Counted from the first letter of the stretch, positions 43,232 to 52,985 are shown. The stretch is DNA of 64,000 nucleotides from Cacconaster sp033811195 (GCA_033811195.1 JAPXOZ010000002.1:89248-153247); one strand, 5' to 3'. A program made the numbers and translations. Notes: generated by a model from the letters alone, not told the origin.

Positions 43232-44830
43232 ATGATGAAACGTTGTCTGATTATAATGGTAATGGTCCTGCTCTGCCTCTTTTCAGGCCGGGCACAGGTG
43301 ACTCCGCAGCATCTTTATGATTTTAATTTCATAAAGAGCTCAGAACCCTGGTTGACCAGCAGCAATGCGGCCGGTCTTATTCGTTTGCCTGTGGAGAAGA
43401 TTTTCATTACACAGGCAGGATTTGAAAAGAATAATGGCGGATTTGTAGCACATCACCAGTCGGATAACAGTTTCAATGCCGGAGGTTTGGCAGAATCATT
43501 CTCCCATTTGGGACAAGATGTCTATGTTTACGGGAGATTGTCGTATGACTATTTCAAAGGGAAGAATATGGGTGGCTCAGTAATGAGCGACCCATATCAC
43601 TCCCCATTTAATATTGTGGCAATGGCTGACACCACTGCCGGTGTCAAGACATTGGAGACCTATCGCCTAACCGGAGGTGTAGCTTACCGCTTTAATGATG
43701 CCTTTTCTGTAGGAGGCAAGATAGACTATAAAGGTGGCAACTATTCTAAGGCACGTGATCCGCGTCACGTCAATATGATAATGGATATGGAGGTAACAGC
43801 GGGTCTGAGCTGGAATATTGCGGATGTGATTGTGTTCGGGGCCAATTATATCTTCCGAAGGAATCTTGAAAGTTTTTATTTTCAGATTTACGGCACAACA
43901 GACAAAATCTACTATTATTTAGTGGACTACGGTGGGTTTTTCGGGCAGCGGGAGGTATTTGGAGAAAGGGGTTATTCGACACAGAGTACCTATATGCCGC
44001 TATTGACCACCTATCACGGAGCTGCACTTCAAATTGAGATCGGCCCTTCTTCCAGGGTCAGGTTGTTCAACGAGTTTTCATTCAAGGCATTTGATGGCTA
44101 TTATGGCAGAAAGTCCACTTCTACTATAATGTATTCGGCCCATGAGGGGTTCCAGGCCGGTTATAAAAGCTGCCTTTCCTTCGGAAATGACAATACCGGA
44201 CATCTGGTGAAACTCAATGCGGACTACACGCAAATGTACAACAACGAGAATGTCTATCAGGAAAAAACCATTGAGGGCGTAAAAGAGATTATCTATTTCG
44301 GTAGCAATGAGGTTCTAGAAAGACATCTGATTGAAGGCAATCTGGAGTATTGTGCCAATATCGGCATCCGGGATCATCGTCCAACACTCACAATTAAGGC
44401 TTCAGCGGATGCTATGGCCCGTTTTCAGACCTCTTCGCTCTACCCCTTCAACCGCAAACAGAACATCTTTTCTATTGACGGAGTGCTTTCGGCAGCATAT
44501 AACATTTTCCACGCAAATGGTATTGTGGGAATCCGCCTTAGCGGAGGATATGGGACAGGATTAGGTGAGGCTTTTAGAGATGGATTATATACACAGACCT
44601 CCAACCCCAGGGCGCCGCGTACGATGAACGATGCGATGCTCAAAGAATTTGAATTTCTCACTGCAAACCGTATCAATGCCGGTACGGGATTTAGATACTC
44701 TCATTTTTTCAAAAATAATATCACCGGTTATATTGATTTGGACTACCGGTTGTTAAATGCCCTCAATATCTCATATCTTGTCGGTTCTATGCATCATCGC
44801 ATCAGTGCTACAGTGGGCATCTCATTCTAA
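43232..44830 (+). CDS. DUF6850-family outer-membrane beta-barrel protein
   Basis: The signal peptide ends at SGRAQ. The rest, about 510 residues, alternates aromatic and polar residues in strand-length units (VYVYGRLSYDYFKGK, YRLTGGVAYRFNDAFSVGGKIDYKGG split, FKNNITGYIDLDYRLLN), ending HRISATVGISF with a terminal Phe, as in outer-membrane barrels. The frame opens with a TTG at 43229; ATG 43232 or 43235 is the likelier start. In Bacteroidetes it commonly accompanies DUF4876 and a TonB receptor, as here. It may be an export or secretion partner; function is unknown. Confidence 0.82.
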   Translation: MMKRCLIIMVMVLLCLFSGRAQVTPQHLYDFNFIKSSEPWLTSSNAAGLIRLPVEKIFITQAGFEKNNGGFVAHHQSDNSFNAGGLAESFSHLGQDVYVYGRLSYDYFKGKNMGGSVMSDPYHSPFNIVAMADTTAGVKTLETYRLTGGVAYRFNDAFSVGGKIDYKGGNYSKARDPRHVNMIMDMEVTAGLSWNIADVIVFGANYIFRRNLESFYFQIYGTTDKIYYYLVDYGGFFGQREVFGERGYSTQSTYMPLLTTYHGAALQIEIGPSSRVRLFNEFSFKAFDGYYGRKSTSTIMYSAHEGFQAGYKSCLSFGNDNTGHLVKLNADYTQMYNNENVYQEKTIEGVKEIIYFGSNEVLERHLIEGNLEYCANIGIRDHRPTLTIKASADAMARFQTSSLYPFNRKQNIFSIDGVLSAAYNIFHANGIVGIRLSGGYGTGLGEAFRDGLYTQTSNPRAPRTMNDAMLKEFEFLTANRINAGTGFRYSHFFKNNITGYIDLDYRLLNALNISYLVGSMHHRISATVGISF

Positions 44831-44840
44831 CATCAATAAA

Positions 44841-47006
44841 ATGAAAAGAAAACTGATACCTTCGGTGGTGATTTTGCTTTTCACCGCCATATTGTGCCGT
44901 GCCGATGAAGGCATGTGGCTGATTCACCTTATTGAAAAGGGACTCGCCAAGAATATGCAGGAGCGTGGCTTACAGCTCGATCCCAACACTCTCTATGATG
45001 AAGAGAAGGGTGGATTGAGTGATGCGGTAGTGTCGCTTGCGTTCGGCTGTAGTGGCAGTATGATCTCATCCGACGGTCTGATGATCACTAACCATCATTG
45101 TGCTTATTCAGATATACATTCGTTGAGCACTCCTGAGCACAACTATCTTGAGGATGGATTCTGGGCGATGGATCGTTCGCAAGAAATCCCGGTCAAGAAC
45201 AACGGTATCTTTTTTTTGAGGAAAGTGATAGATGTCACTTCCGAAGTACAGCATCTGCGCGACTCAATTGTCCCCAGGGGCGGAGGTTTTGCAATGCGCA
45301 GAGTTTATAGCCTAATCGAGGGCAAATATGGAAGACTCTTCAAAGGTCAGGGAGAGGTCTCCTGTTCCTCGATGTGGGGTGGCAATAAGTATTATATGGC
45401 GCTCTATCAGGTTTATAAGGATGTACGTTTGGTGGCAGCCCCGCCGGTATGTATAGCCTCTTTTGGTGGAGAGGTAGATAATTGGGAATGGCCACAGCAC
45501 AAGGGAGATTTCGCGCTCTATCGTATCTATACGGCTCCTGATGGATCTCCGGCTGAATACTCGCCAGAAAATATCCCGATGAAGCCCTCCCATACGCTGA
45601 AAATATCCACTGCAGGTGTGCAGAGAGGAGATTTTGCGATGGTCATCGGCTATCCGGGCAGCACCGACAGATATGCTTCCTCTTTTAAGGTGAACAACAT
45701 AGAGACAGTTGTTAATCCGATCCAGGTAGAGATCCAGGGGGAACAGATGAAAATTATTGACGGTTGGATGAATCTGGATCCCGCTGTGCGTCTGAAATAT
45801 GCGGACTATTACTTTTCATTGAGCAATGTGCAGGAAATCCGCGAAGGTGAAATATTCTGCTACTGTAATTATAATGTGGCAGAGAAAAAGCGGGAACAGG
45901 AAGTGGAGCTCCAGCGCTGGATAATGTCCGACTCTCTAAGGGCAAAACGCTACGGTACTTTGCTGCGGGATCTCGAAGTTAAATACAAGACTCTTGAATA
46001 TATAGAGAAGCAGATCGGCTATTTTCGTGAGACAATAGCCAGGGGAGTGCGTTTGCATCGAATGGTCAATCATATTGCACGGACTGCGGAAATGGTTGGG
46101 AAGGACAAAGATCATCAAGTGCCTATAGCTGATAGTACTTTGGCCCTTGAGAAGATAATGGAGATGTACAATGAGTTTGACATGAGGGTGGAAAAAGATC
46201 TGGTCAATCTCTCCATTAGAGAATTTTATGCCCACGTGGATAGAATGTTTTGGGGAGAATGGTTGGCTGAACAGTATGACCTTTTTGAAGGAGATACCTA
46301 CGCTCTTGTGGATTGGATATGGGATAATTCTGTTTTTACGGATCATAAACGGTTTGAATCTGCTTTGTCGGAGGTGCGTACTGGGGAAGAATATCGTGCA
46401 GACCCTCTTGTGGAGGCCATTACATCCACTAAAATGATCATGTACAACAACTATAAGAGTACAATCGATAGAGGTGTAAAATTGACCAGACTTGAGAATA
46501 ATTATAAAAACCTGCTCTATCAGATGTATCTTGAAAAAGGAATTCCACAATATCCCGATGCAAATTCAACAATGAGGCTCACCTACGGGACGGTTGGTCC
46601 GCTCTATCCCTGCGACGGTGAGATCCGTCTTGAAAGGAGTACTGCACGGGGCATACTGGAAAAATATGACCCCAACAGATATATTTATTCACTTAAACCC
46701 GAATTGAAAGCTCTTTATGAGGCACAAGACTGGGGCAGATGGGCAGATCCTTCTACCGGAGAAATGTATATCAATTTTGTCACTAACAATGACATCACGG
46801 GCGGCAATTCAGGCAGTCCTGTGATGAATAGTCGGGGCGAACTTATTGGACTGGCATTTGATGGAAACAAGGAATCCCTTGCGGGTGACACCTATTTCGA
46901 TCCGGTAATGAATAAATGTGTCTGCGTCGATATCCGTTATGTGCTTTGGATTCTGGACAAATATGCCGGCATGCAGCATCTTGTAGCGGAAATGCTGGGA
47001 GAATAG
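44841..47006 (+). CDS. S46-family dipeptidyl peptidase, DPP7-like
   Basis: Periplasmic or secreted serine exopeptidase that removes dipeptides. The ATG at 44841 gives a signal peptide ending CRADEGMW; the upstream frame to 44757 overlaps the previous gene and was not used. The chymotrypsin-like triad is intact: His in MITNHHCAYSD (~85-86), Asp in WPQHKGDFALYR, and Ser in ITGGNSGSPV (~649). The residue 18 positions after the catalytic Ser is Gly (GLAFDGN), as in DPP7 with a preference for hydrophobic P1 residues; DPP11 has Arg there. It is the last gene of the receptor operon, 10 nt after the DUF6850 gene, and ends 2 nt before the convergent comF. Confidence 0.92.
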   Translation: MKRKLIPSVVILLFTAILCRADEGMWLIHLIEKGLAKNMQERGLQLDPNTLYDEEKGGLSDAVVSLAFGCSGSMISSDGLMITNHHCAYSDIHSLSTPEHNYLEDGFWAMDRSQEIPVKNNGIFFLRKVIDVTSEVQHLRDSIVPRGGGFAMRRVYSLIEGKYGRLFKGQGEVSCSSMWGGNKYYMALYQVYKDVRLVAAPPVCIASFGGEVDNWEWPQHKGDFALYRIYTAPDGSPAEYSPENIPMKPSHTLKISTAGVQRGDFAMVIGYPGSTDRYASSFKVNNIETVVNPIQVEIQGEQMKIIDGWMNLDPAVRLKYADYYFSLSNVQEIREGEIFCYCNYNVAEKKREQEVELQRWIMSDSLRAKRYGTLLRDLEVKYKTLEYIEKQIGYFRETIARGVRLHRMVNHIARTAEMVGKDKDHQVPIADSTLALEKIMEMYNEFDMRVEKDLVNLSIREFYAHVDRMFWGEWLAEQYDLFEGDTYALVDWIWDNSVFTDHKRFESALSEVRTGEEYRADPLVEAITSTKMIMYNNYKSTIDRGVKLTRLENNYKNLLYQMYLEKGIPQYPDANSTMRLTYGTVGPLYPCDGEIRLERSTARGILEKYDPNRYIYSLKPELKALYEAQDWGRWADPSTGEMYINFVTNNDITGGNSGSPVMNSRGELIGLAFDGNKESLAGDTYFDPVMNKCVCVDIRYVLWILDKYAGMQHLVAEMLGE

Positions 47007-47008
47007 CC

Positions 47009-47758
47009 TCACTCAACAAATCCTATGGTTGCCACACTTACCCTGAAATATTGCATCAAAGGTGTAGCGCAGGCAGCAAGGGTTGAACCGGAGGTTAACA
47101 CATCATCTACGAGCAATACATGACTTATGCCTTTCGAGAGGAGCTTCAAGGCAGCTTTCTTCTCCACGTGAAATGCATTTTGCACATTTTCAGCCTTTTC
47201 TTTTCCGCTTAGACGTGTCTGGGTTGAGGTCATCTTGATTCGTCTCACTAGGGATTTTATCACAGGAACAGTTTTACCTTCAGGATGTGAAGCAAAGCCT
47301 TCGGCTATTCCGCGTGCAATGATCTCGGCTTGATTGAAGCCGCGACTCCAACGTCTGCGCCAATGTAGCGGGACCGGTATTATGGCATCAATATCTTTGA
47401 AACGACCTCCATTTGCCATTTTTTTACCAAGGTCTCTTCCGGTTGCTATTCCGAGCGGAATATTACATCGATATTTGAATTTGTGGAGGATGAGGCCGTA
47501 TCCGCCGGTGTAGCGATAGAAAAATAGTGACGCTGCACTTTCAATACCTACTTTTGACCACATTCGCTCTTCGGCCGGATTCTTCGGCCAGCTCCAGAAC
47601 CAGGTATAAGGAATATCATTGCGACAATCGTCGCAAATGTTATTTTCTTCACAGGCAAGAATTGTTTGGCAAACTGCGCATTGGCGGGGAAAGAAGAGGT
47701 CCCCAAGCGCCTTGAAAGAGTATCTCGTCCCACTGACAATGTCATTCCAACAGCTCAT
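47009..47758 (-). CDS. comF: ComF-family phosphoribosyltransferase-like protein
   Basis: The N-terminal zinc-finger region CAVCQTILACEENNICDDC (~22-40) is followed by a PRTase fold with the PRPP-binding loop VLLVDDVLTSGSTL (~213-226) and RGFNQAEIIARG (~138-149). ComF proteins are needed for natural DNA uptake in some bacteria and are related to amidophosphoribosyltransferases; the role in Bacteroidetes is not established. 249 aa, full length. It shares a symmetric divergent promoter with the second DUF4876 gene. Confidence 0.9.
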   Translation of the reverse strand: MSCWNDIVSGTRYSFKALGDLFFPRQCAVCQTILACEENNICDDCRNDIPYTWFWSWPKNPAEERMWSKVGIESAASLFFYRYTGGYGLILHKFKYRCNIPLGIATGRDLGKKMANGGRFKDIDAIIPVPLHWRRRWSRGFNQAEIIARGIAEGFASHPEGKTVPVIKSLVRRIKMTSTQTRLSGKEKAENVQNAFHVEKKAALKLLSKGISHVLLVDDVLTSGSTLAACATPLMQYFRVSVATIGFVE

Positions 47759-47769
47759 ATCGATACATA

Positions 47770-47810
47770 TTTGTTACAAAACTACAAAAAAAGCTTAATT
47801 TTGTAACAAA
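47770..47810. promoter_or_regulatory. Interleaved divergent promoters inside a 12-bp inverted repeat (comF / DUF4876 copy 2)
   Basis: Plus: TTTG 47770-47773, 22-nt spacer, TAATTTTG 47796-47803. Minus: TTTG 47810-47807, 22-nt spacer, TAGTTTTG 47784-47777. Each promoter's -7 box lies between the other's elements. The outer arms TTTGTTACAAAA (47770-47781) and TTTTGTAACAAA (47799-47810) are an exact inverted repeat, so one DNA segment is shared and simultaneous use seems impossible. Confidence 0.75.
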
Positions 47811-47828
47811 GCCTGGCAAACGAATACA

Positions 47829-49196
47829 ATGAGTATGAGGAAGTTTGTTTCAATTCTGATATTTGGTGTGTTTTTATTCGCTGAGGTCTCCTGCATAGAG
47901 GAGAATCCCAATAAATTGTGTTACATTAAAGTCCAGCTGCTCTATCCCGAGGATAGCGGTTTCGGACCTGTGGCAGGGGTTGAGGTAAAAGCAGTGAATG
48001 TCCATAATTTAAGATCTTACTCCGGTACTACTGACGAAAATGGCAATGCAATTGTACGTGCAATTACAGGTCGTTATGCATTTTACATTACGGAGTCGCG
48101 TACCCTCCATGGTAGCGCTTACTTCTTCGATGGCTTTAAAGCACAGGTTGACATTCCTAACAATTATGACAAGAAGCCTTTTGTGGTTACCATCGATATG
48201 TCTGCTTCTGCGGGAACGAAACAGGTCATCATTAAGGAGGTTTTTTTGGGCTCTAACTATTATATTACAAGTTCAGGTCTTTCTCAGCCGGATAAATATC
48301 TCCTTCTCTATAACAATTCAACGATTGATGCTGACCTTACAAACCTTTGCATCGCAATGACAATTCCTTACGACTCACACACTCCAAATGCCGATGTGGT
48401 TGATGGAAAGCTATCTTATGAGAATGCCGGCCACGTTCCTGCGGGACATGGCTTCTGGACCTGGCAGGAAGGTCATGCTCCGATACTCAAACCGGGCGAG
48501 GAGATTGCCGTCGTCATCAGCGAAGCCATTAATCACACCCTGGTCTGCCCCCATGCAGTAGATCTCTCCAAAGGCAAATACCATGTTATGTATGACCCCG
48601 AATCGGGATACAACGATCCCTCATACTATCCCACACCTTCGGAGGCAATTCCTTCATCTCACTATCTCAAGGCGTATAAATATGGTAAAGGAAATGTTTG
48701 GCCTATTTCGGAGACAAGTCCGGCATTATTTATCTTTATGACTCCCGAAGGTGTTACACCAAGGTCATTCTTTGAGGATACTTCCAACGAGAATTTCTAC
48801 AATAACATTAGTTCGGAAAAACGCAAGTGGGTTCCGGCAGAGTGGGTTTTGGATGCCTGTGAGATCTTTACGGCCGGATATGTGGGTAAAAACAATAAGC
48901 GTCTTATTACCTCTGTTGACGGAGGCAGTGTGGTTCTCTATAGTAATTTAGGATTTTCCATCTATCGTAATGTGGATAGGGAGGCAACTCAGGCCATTCC
49001 TGAAAATTATGGAGAACTCTTTATCTCTGCTTACTACGATGGAACTGCATCCTTTGCAGAGGGATCGACCGACCCAACCGGTATCGATGCCGAACACTAC
49101 ATCTGGCGCGGGGCGCGTATCATCTATATGAATACAGACAACTCAGGAAAAGACTTCCATCAACGTCAGGGGCCTAGTTTACTTATGTGTAAGTAG
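47829..49196 (+). CDS. DUF4876 lipoprotein (copy 2)
   Basis: A 455-aa paralog of the gene at 41873-43222 with the same plan: lipobox EVSC, N-terminal transthyretin-like domain (VAGVEVKAVNVHNLRSYSG), lamin-tail-like centre (VIIKEVFLGS...DKYLLLYNNSTIDADLTNLC) and C-terminal motifs TPEGVTPRSFFED and AGYVGKNNKRL. It has no receptor or DUF6850 partner of its own. It is divergent from comF and probably monocistronic, since the next gene has its own -7 box. Confidence 0.88.
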   Translation: MSMRKFVSILIFGVFLFAEVSCIEENPNKLCYIKVQLLYPEDSGFGPVAGVEVKAVNVHNLRSYSGTTDENGNAIVRAITGRYAFYITESRTLHGSAYFFDGFKAQVDIPNNYDKKPFVVTIDMSASAGTKQVIIKEVFLGSNYYITSSGLSQPDKYLLLYNNSTIDADLTNLCIAMTIPYDSHTPNADVVDGKLSYENAGHVPAGHGFWTWQEGHAPILKPGEEIAVVISEAINHTLVCPHAVDLSKGKYHVMYDPESGYNDPSYYPTPSEAIPSSHYLKAYKYGKGNVWPISETSPALFIFMTPEGVTPRSFFEDTSNENFYNNISSEKRKWVPAEWVLDACEIFTAGYVGKNNKRLITSVDGGSVVLYSNLGFSIYRNVDREATQAIPENYGELFISAYYDGTASFAEGSTDPTGIDAEHYIWRGARIIYMNTDNSGKDFHQRQGPSLLMCK

Positions 49197-49207
49197 TACT
49201 AAAATAG

Positions 49208-49215
49208 TAATTTTG
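49208..49215 (+). promoter_or_regulatory. -7 box for the UPF0306 gene, leaderless spacing
   Basis: TAATTTTG ends 4 nt before the ATG at 49220, so transcription would start at or beside the start codon. No clear -33 element is seen. Confidence 0.5.
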
Positions 49216-49219
49216 CAGC

Positions 49220-49669
49220 ATGCCGGACAAAAGAATAATCGATTTTATTTCAGAGCATCATGTGATGTCTCTCGCTTGTGCAGCAAAGGGAGATTTGTGG
49301 TGTGCAAGCTGCTTTTACGTGTTTATGGAAGATGAAATGAGTTTTGTCATTACTTCTGAGGGGCAGACACGCCATGCACAGCTTTTTATGGCAAATCCGG
49401 TTGTGACGGGCTCTATTGCACTTGAAACCGAAGTGGTCGGAAAAATACGTGGTCTTCAGTTCAGGGCGGTTGTGGAAAAATGTGAAGGATCTTTGTTTGA
49501 CAAATACAGGTTGGCATATCTAAAACGCTTTCCCTATGCAATCCTCAAAGGGGGAGAACTCTGGCGCCTTGTCCTTACCGAACTCAAATATACCGATAAC
49601 CGTCTCGGCTTCGGTAAAAAACTTAAATGGAAGTCAGGAAAAAATAGTACCTTTGTCGATCATGCTTGA
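49220..49669 (+). CDS. UPF0306 (YhbP-like) flavin-binding split-barrel protein
   Basis: 149 aa, matching YhbP: EHHVMSLACAAKGDLWCAS (~13-31), SFVITSEGQTRHAQ (~41-54), and the C-terminal KYTDNRLGFGKKLKW (~123-137). The fold is that of pyridoxamine-phosphate-oxidase-like flavoproteins; the reaction is unknown. Its last 8 nt overlap the start of cdaA, so the two are translationally coupled. Confidence 0.87.
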   Translation: MPDKRIIDFISEHHVMSLACAAKGDLWCASCFYVFMEDEMSFVITSEGQTRHAQLFMANPVVTGSIALETEVVGKIRGLQFRAVVEKCEGSLFDKYRLAYLKRFPYAILKGGELWRLVLTELKYTDNRLGFGKKLKWKSGKNSTFVDHA

Positions 49670-50447
49670 TTTTGTTTCCATATCATTGGTGGATATTCTC
49701 GACATTATACTTGTCGGTCTGCTGATTTTCCAGATTATCAGACTGATACGTGGCACTGCAGCTATGAGTATTTTTGCGGGCATACTCCTTCTCTATGTGG
49801 TATGGTTGGTGGTTTCTGCCTTCAACATGAAGCTTCTTTCCGCGATTATGGGGCAGGTACTCGGAGTGGGTGTGATTGCGTTAATTGTAATCTTCCAGCC
49901 CGAAATACGTCGTTTTCTCCTTCATTTGGGCTCCAGATATGCCTCTGCAAACAGGGGTAGTTTTTTTCGCCGTTTTTTTAAGAATCGCGGCGGAGTCAAT
50001 GTAGTAAGTCCGGAACTTTTGGAAGAATTGACAGAGGCATGCAGAATGATGTCACAGGAGCGTACAGGGGCTCTCATAGTACTTAAGCACAAGACTTCAT
50101 TGGCAGTAATTATAGAGACCGGTGATGAAGTTGACGCAAAAGTAAGTCGTAGATTGCTTCTCAATATCTTTTTTAAGAATTCCCCCCTTCACGATGGCGC
50201 TCTTATTATTGCCAATGAGAGAATACATGCAGTCAGATGTACGCTTCCTATCTCTGAAAATCCCAATATTCCCGCTCAATTTGGCTTGCGCCATAGGGCT
50301 GCCGTAGGAATCACCGAGCAGAGCGATGCCAGCGTTATTGTGGTTTCCGAAGAGACCGGCAATATTTCGTTTGTCTCAAATGGGGTGCTTAAACCTATGA
50401 ATAGTATAACTGAGCTTAGGACTGCAATTGAAAACTCATATAGATAA
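49662..50447 (+). CDS. cdaA: Diadenylate cyclase CdaA (c-di-AMP synthase)
   Basis: Three transmembrane helices at the N-terminus (ILDIILVGLLIFQII; MSIFAGILLLYVVWLVV; LGVGVIALIVIF) precede a DAC domain with the catalytic motifs SPLHDGALII and FGLRHRAAVG. It condenses two ATP to c-di-AMP at the membrane; c-di-AMP controls osmolyte, potassium and cell-wall homeostasis in other bacteria. The frame is open from 49536, but the ATG at 49662 begins the conserved first helix; this gives 261 aa and an 8-nt overlap with the UPF0306 gene. No CdaR partner gene is adjacent. Confidence 0.92.
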   Translation: MLDFVSISLVDILDIILVGLLIFQIIRLIRGTAAMSIFAGILLLYVVWLVVSAFNMKLLSAIMGQVLGVGVIALIVIFQPEIRRFLLHLGSRYASANRGSFFRRFFKNRGGVNVVSPELLEELTEACRMMSQERTGALIVLKHKTSLAVIIETGDEVDAKVSRRLLLNIFFKNSPLHDGALIIANERIHAVRCTLPISENPNIPAQFGLRHRAAVGITEQSDASVIVVSEETGNISFVSNGVLKPMNSITELRTAIENSYR

Positions 50448-50458
50448 GGATTGAAGGG

Positions 50459-52966
50459 ATGATACTGGAGCAGAAAATAGGGTTTGATAGGATCAGGAGG
50501 CAGATTGCAGAGCGTTGTTCCACACAATATGCCATTGACAAAGTGTGGGATGAAGAGATTTCTCGCGATACAAAAGAGATAGATTTGCGTCTGCAACTGA
50601 CAGACGAAATGCGTCTCATCTCGATGTTTGAGGACTCATTTCCTTCTGTGGGCTTTATAGATACAAAGCCCTTTTTGCTGCCTCTAAATGTGCCTTCCAC
50701 TTATATTGACTTGGTTTCCCTGAGTAAGCTCAGGATTTCACTCGATACCCTCCGCAAGATTCTATCTTTTTTTAAAGGGTGTAAAGATGACCTTTACCCT
50801 AATTTGCGGAACCTTTCCGAGAAAATTACCTATTATCCCGAAGTGGCGCGCAGGATAGATTCGCTTATTGACAAGAATGGTGAGATGCGTGACAATGCTT
50901 CGGAGCAATTGCATACCATTCGTCGTTTGCTCAAAGAGAAGGAGGGTGCAATATCCAAACGCATTTCGCAACTGCTCAAAAAGGCACAATCCGAAGGGAT
51001 AGTGGATGAGGATGCGTCGGTTTCGGTAAGGGATGGAAAAATCCTCATTCCCGTGCCGGTAGCTAATAAAAAACGCATAGCCGGCTTTGTTTATGATGAA
51101 TCGGCAAGTGGTAAGACCGCCTTTGTGGAGCCTATGGAGGTGGTGGAGCTTAACAATCAGGTACGCCAACTGAAATTTGAGGAACAACGCGAGATCCTGA
51201 AGATACTGGTGGAATTTACCGACTTCCTGCGTCCCTATTTGGAGGAGCTGATAGCCGCCTCCGAGTATATAGGAGAGATAGATTTTATACGCGCAAAGGC
51301 CAATGTGGCGCTGGATATTATAGCCGGAATGCCGATTATATCGCAGACAGGTGAGCTTGCATTGCGCAAGGCTCGTCATCCCCTGCTGGAGAAGGCCCTG
51401 AAAAAGGAAAAGAAAGAGATAGTGCCGCTGACCCTCACCCTGACGCGTGAGAAACATATCCTGCTCATCTCCGGTCCCAATGCCGGTGGTAAGTCCGTTT
51501 GCCTCAAGACAGTGGGCCTGCTGCAGTATATGTTCCAGTGGGGAATGCTGATCCCTACCTCCGAGATTTCGGAGATGGTGATATTCGACAATATTTTCAT
51601 AGATATAGGAGACGACCAGTCCCTGGACAATGACCTCAGCACTTACAGTTCACACCTGGTCAATATTAGGAAAATACTGGAAAATGCCACCGACAATTCG
51701 CTGGTGCTGATAGATGAGTTTGGTAGTGGTACCGAGCCCACTGCGGGAGGTGCAATAGCGGAGGCTGTGCTGGCGCGACTTGAAGAGATTGGAGCCTATG
51801 GGGTGATTACTACCCACTATACCAATTTGAAACTTTATGCCAACAACAGTTCCGGTGTGGCTAACGGCGCAATGCTCTTCGATGTAGCAGGCATTACTCC
51901 ACTCTTTAAACTTGAACAAGGACTTCCCGGCAACTCCTTTGCCTTCGAATTGGCCCGCAATATAGGACTCCCTGAGACCATTGTCAAGGATGCGGAAGAG
52001 CGGGCGGGCAGCGGATTTGTGAGTATTGAGCGTAATCTCCGCCAGATAGCGCGCAGCAAGCGCGTTCTTGATGAGAAACTTGCCCGTATCAGGAGCACCG
52101 ATAAAACTCTGGAGAGTCTCACCGACAAATACCATAAAGAGCTTGGAGATATTAAGCAGCTCCGAAAGGAGATAATCGACGAAGCCAGAGCTGAGGCACG
52201 CGAAATAATCGACCGGAGCAACCGTAAAGTGGAGCAGACTATTAGGGAAATCAAGGAAGCGCAGGCGGAAAGGGAGAAAACGCGTGCCATTCGTAAGGAT
52301 CTTGAGCAGTTCCGGCAGGAGATGGAAAGTAGCACCGAGAGTGAGTTGGAACAGCGTATCACCCGCAAAATGGAGCAGATAGTAGCACGTAAGGAGCGCG
52401 AAAAAGAGCGTAAAGAGAGACGTAAAAGCGAGGCCCAGCGTCAGGAAGAGGCAAAAATACGTGCTGCTGCTTCAAAAGAGCGTGTAATTTCAGACAAACC
52501 GCTTCAGCTGGGGGACAAAGTACGGATCAAGGGTTCAGAATTGGTGGGAGAGATAACACAAATTGCAGACAAGACCATAGCCGTGGCTGTGGGCAACATC
52601 ATCAGCAAGATGGCTCCCTCCAAGGTGGAGCGCATTTCCACCCAGGAGTACAAAGATAGCACCCGCTATACCAAGCCACAGTCTATCGTTACCTCTTCCT
52701 CAATATCCGAGCGAAGGCTCAACTTCAAGCCGAAAATCGACATACGTGGCGAGCGTTTGGACAGTGCTCTGGATATAGTCACGCGCTTTATAGATGATGC
52801 GTTGATGGTGGGCTTATCAGAGGTCAAGATTCTCCACGGCAAGGGAAATGGAGTGCTCCGTGAAGAGATACGAAAGTACCTTAAGACCGTGCCGGGGGTA
52901 AGCTCCCTTCGGGATGAAGCTCTGCAGCTGGGAGGAGCGGGTATTACTGTAGTAACTTTGGAATAA
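50459..52966 (+). CDS. mutS2: MutS2 family protein with Smr domain
   Basis: 835 aa. It lacks the mismatch-recognition domain of MutS. In order: core/lever helices (1-300), an ABC-type ATPase with Walker A LISGPNAGGKSVCLK (~333-347) and Walker B LVLIDEFGSGTEP (~415-427), a long charged coiled coil (~515-650), a KOW-like segment, and a C-terminal Smr endonuclease domain with IDIRGERLDSALD and KILHGKGNGVLRE. MutS2 proteins act in suppression of recombination or in rescue of collided ribosomes; which applies here is not known. It lies 11 nt after cdaA. Confidence 0.93.
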   Translation: MILEQKIGFDRIRRQIAERCSTQYAIDKVWDEEISRDTKEIDLRLQLTDEMRLISMFEDSFPSVGFIDTKPFLLPLNVPSTYIDLVSLSKLRISLDTLRKILSFFKGCKDDLYPNLRNLSEKITYYPEVARRIDSLIDKNGEMRDNASEQLHTIRRLLKEKEGAISKRISQLLKKAQSEGIVDEDASVSVRDGKILIPVPVANKKRIAGFVYDESASGKTAFVEPMEVVELNNQVRQLKFEEQREILKILVEFTDFLRPYLEELIAASEYIGEIDFIRAKANVALDIIAGMPIISQTGELALRKARHPLLEKALKKEKKEIVPLTLTLTREKHILLISGPNAGGKSVCLKTVGLLQYMFQWGMLIPTSEISEMVIFDNIFIDIGDDQSLDNDLSTYSSHLVNIRKILENATDNSLVLIDEFGSGTEPTAGGAIAEAVLARLEEIGAYGVITTHYTNLKLYANNSSGVANGAMLFDVAGITPLFKLEQGLPGNSFAFELARNIGLPETIVKDAEERAGSGFVSIERNLRQIARSKRVLDEKLARIRSTDKTLESLTDKYHKELGDIKQLRKEIIDEARAEAREIIDRSNRKVEQTIREIKEAQAEREKTRAIRKDLEQFRQEMESSTESELEQRITRKMEQIVARKEREKERKERRKSEAQRQEEAKIRAAASKERVISDKPLQLGDKVRIKGSELVGEITQIADKTIAVAVGNIISKMAPSKVERISTQEYKDSTRYTKPQSIVTSSSISERRLNFKPKIDIRGERLDSALDIVTRFIDDALMVGLSEVKILHGKGNGVLREEIRKYLKTVPGVSSLRDEALQLGGAGITVVTLE

Positions 52967-52985
52967 CTTTTTTTAGAATAATATT

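Noticed and set aside
44841..47006. S46 peptidase as DPP11 (acidic-residue specific)
   Set aside because: The specificity position 18 residues after the catalytic Ser is Gly, not Arg, so DPP7-type is favoured.
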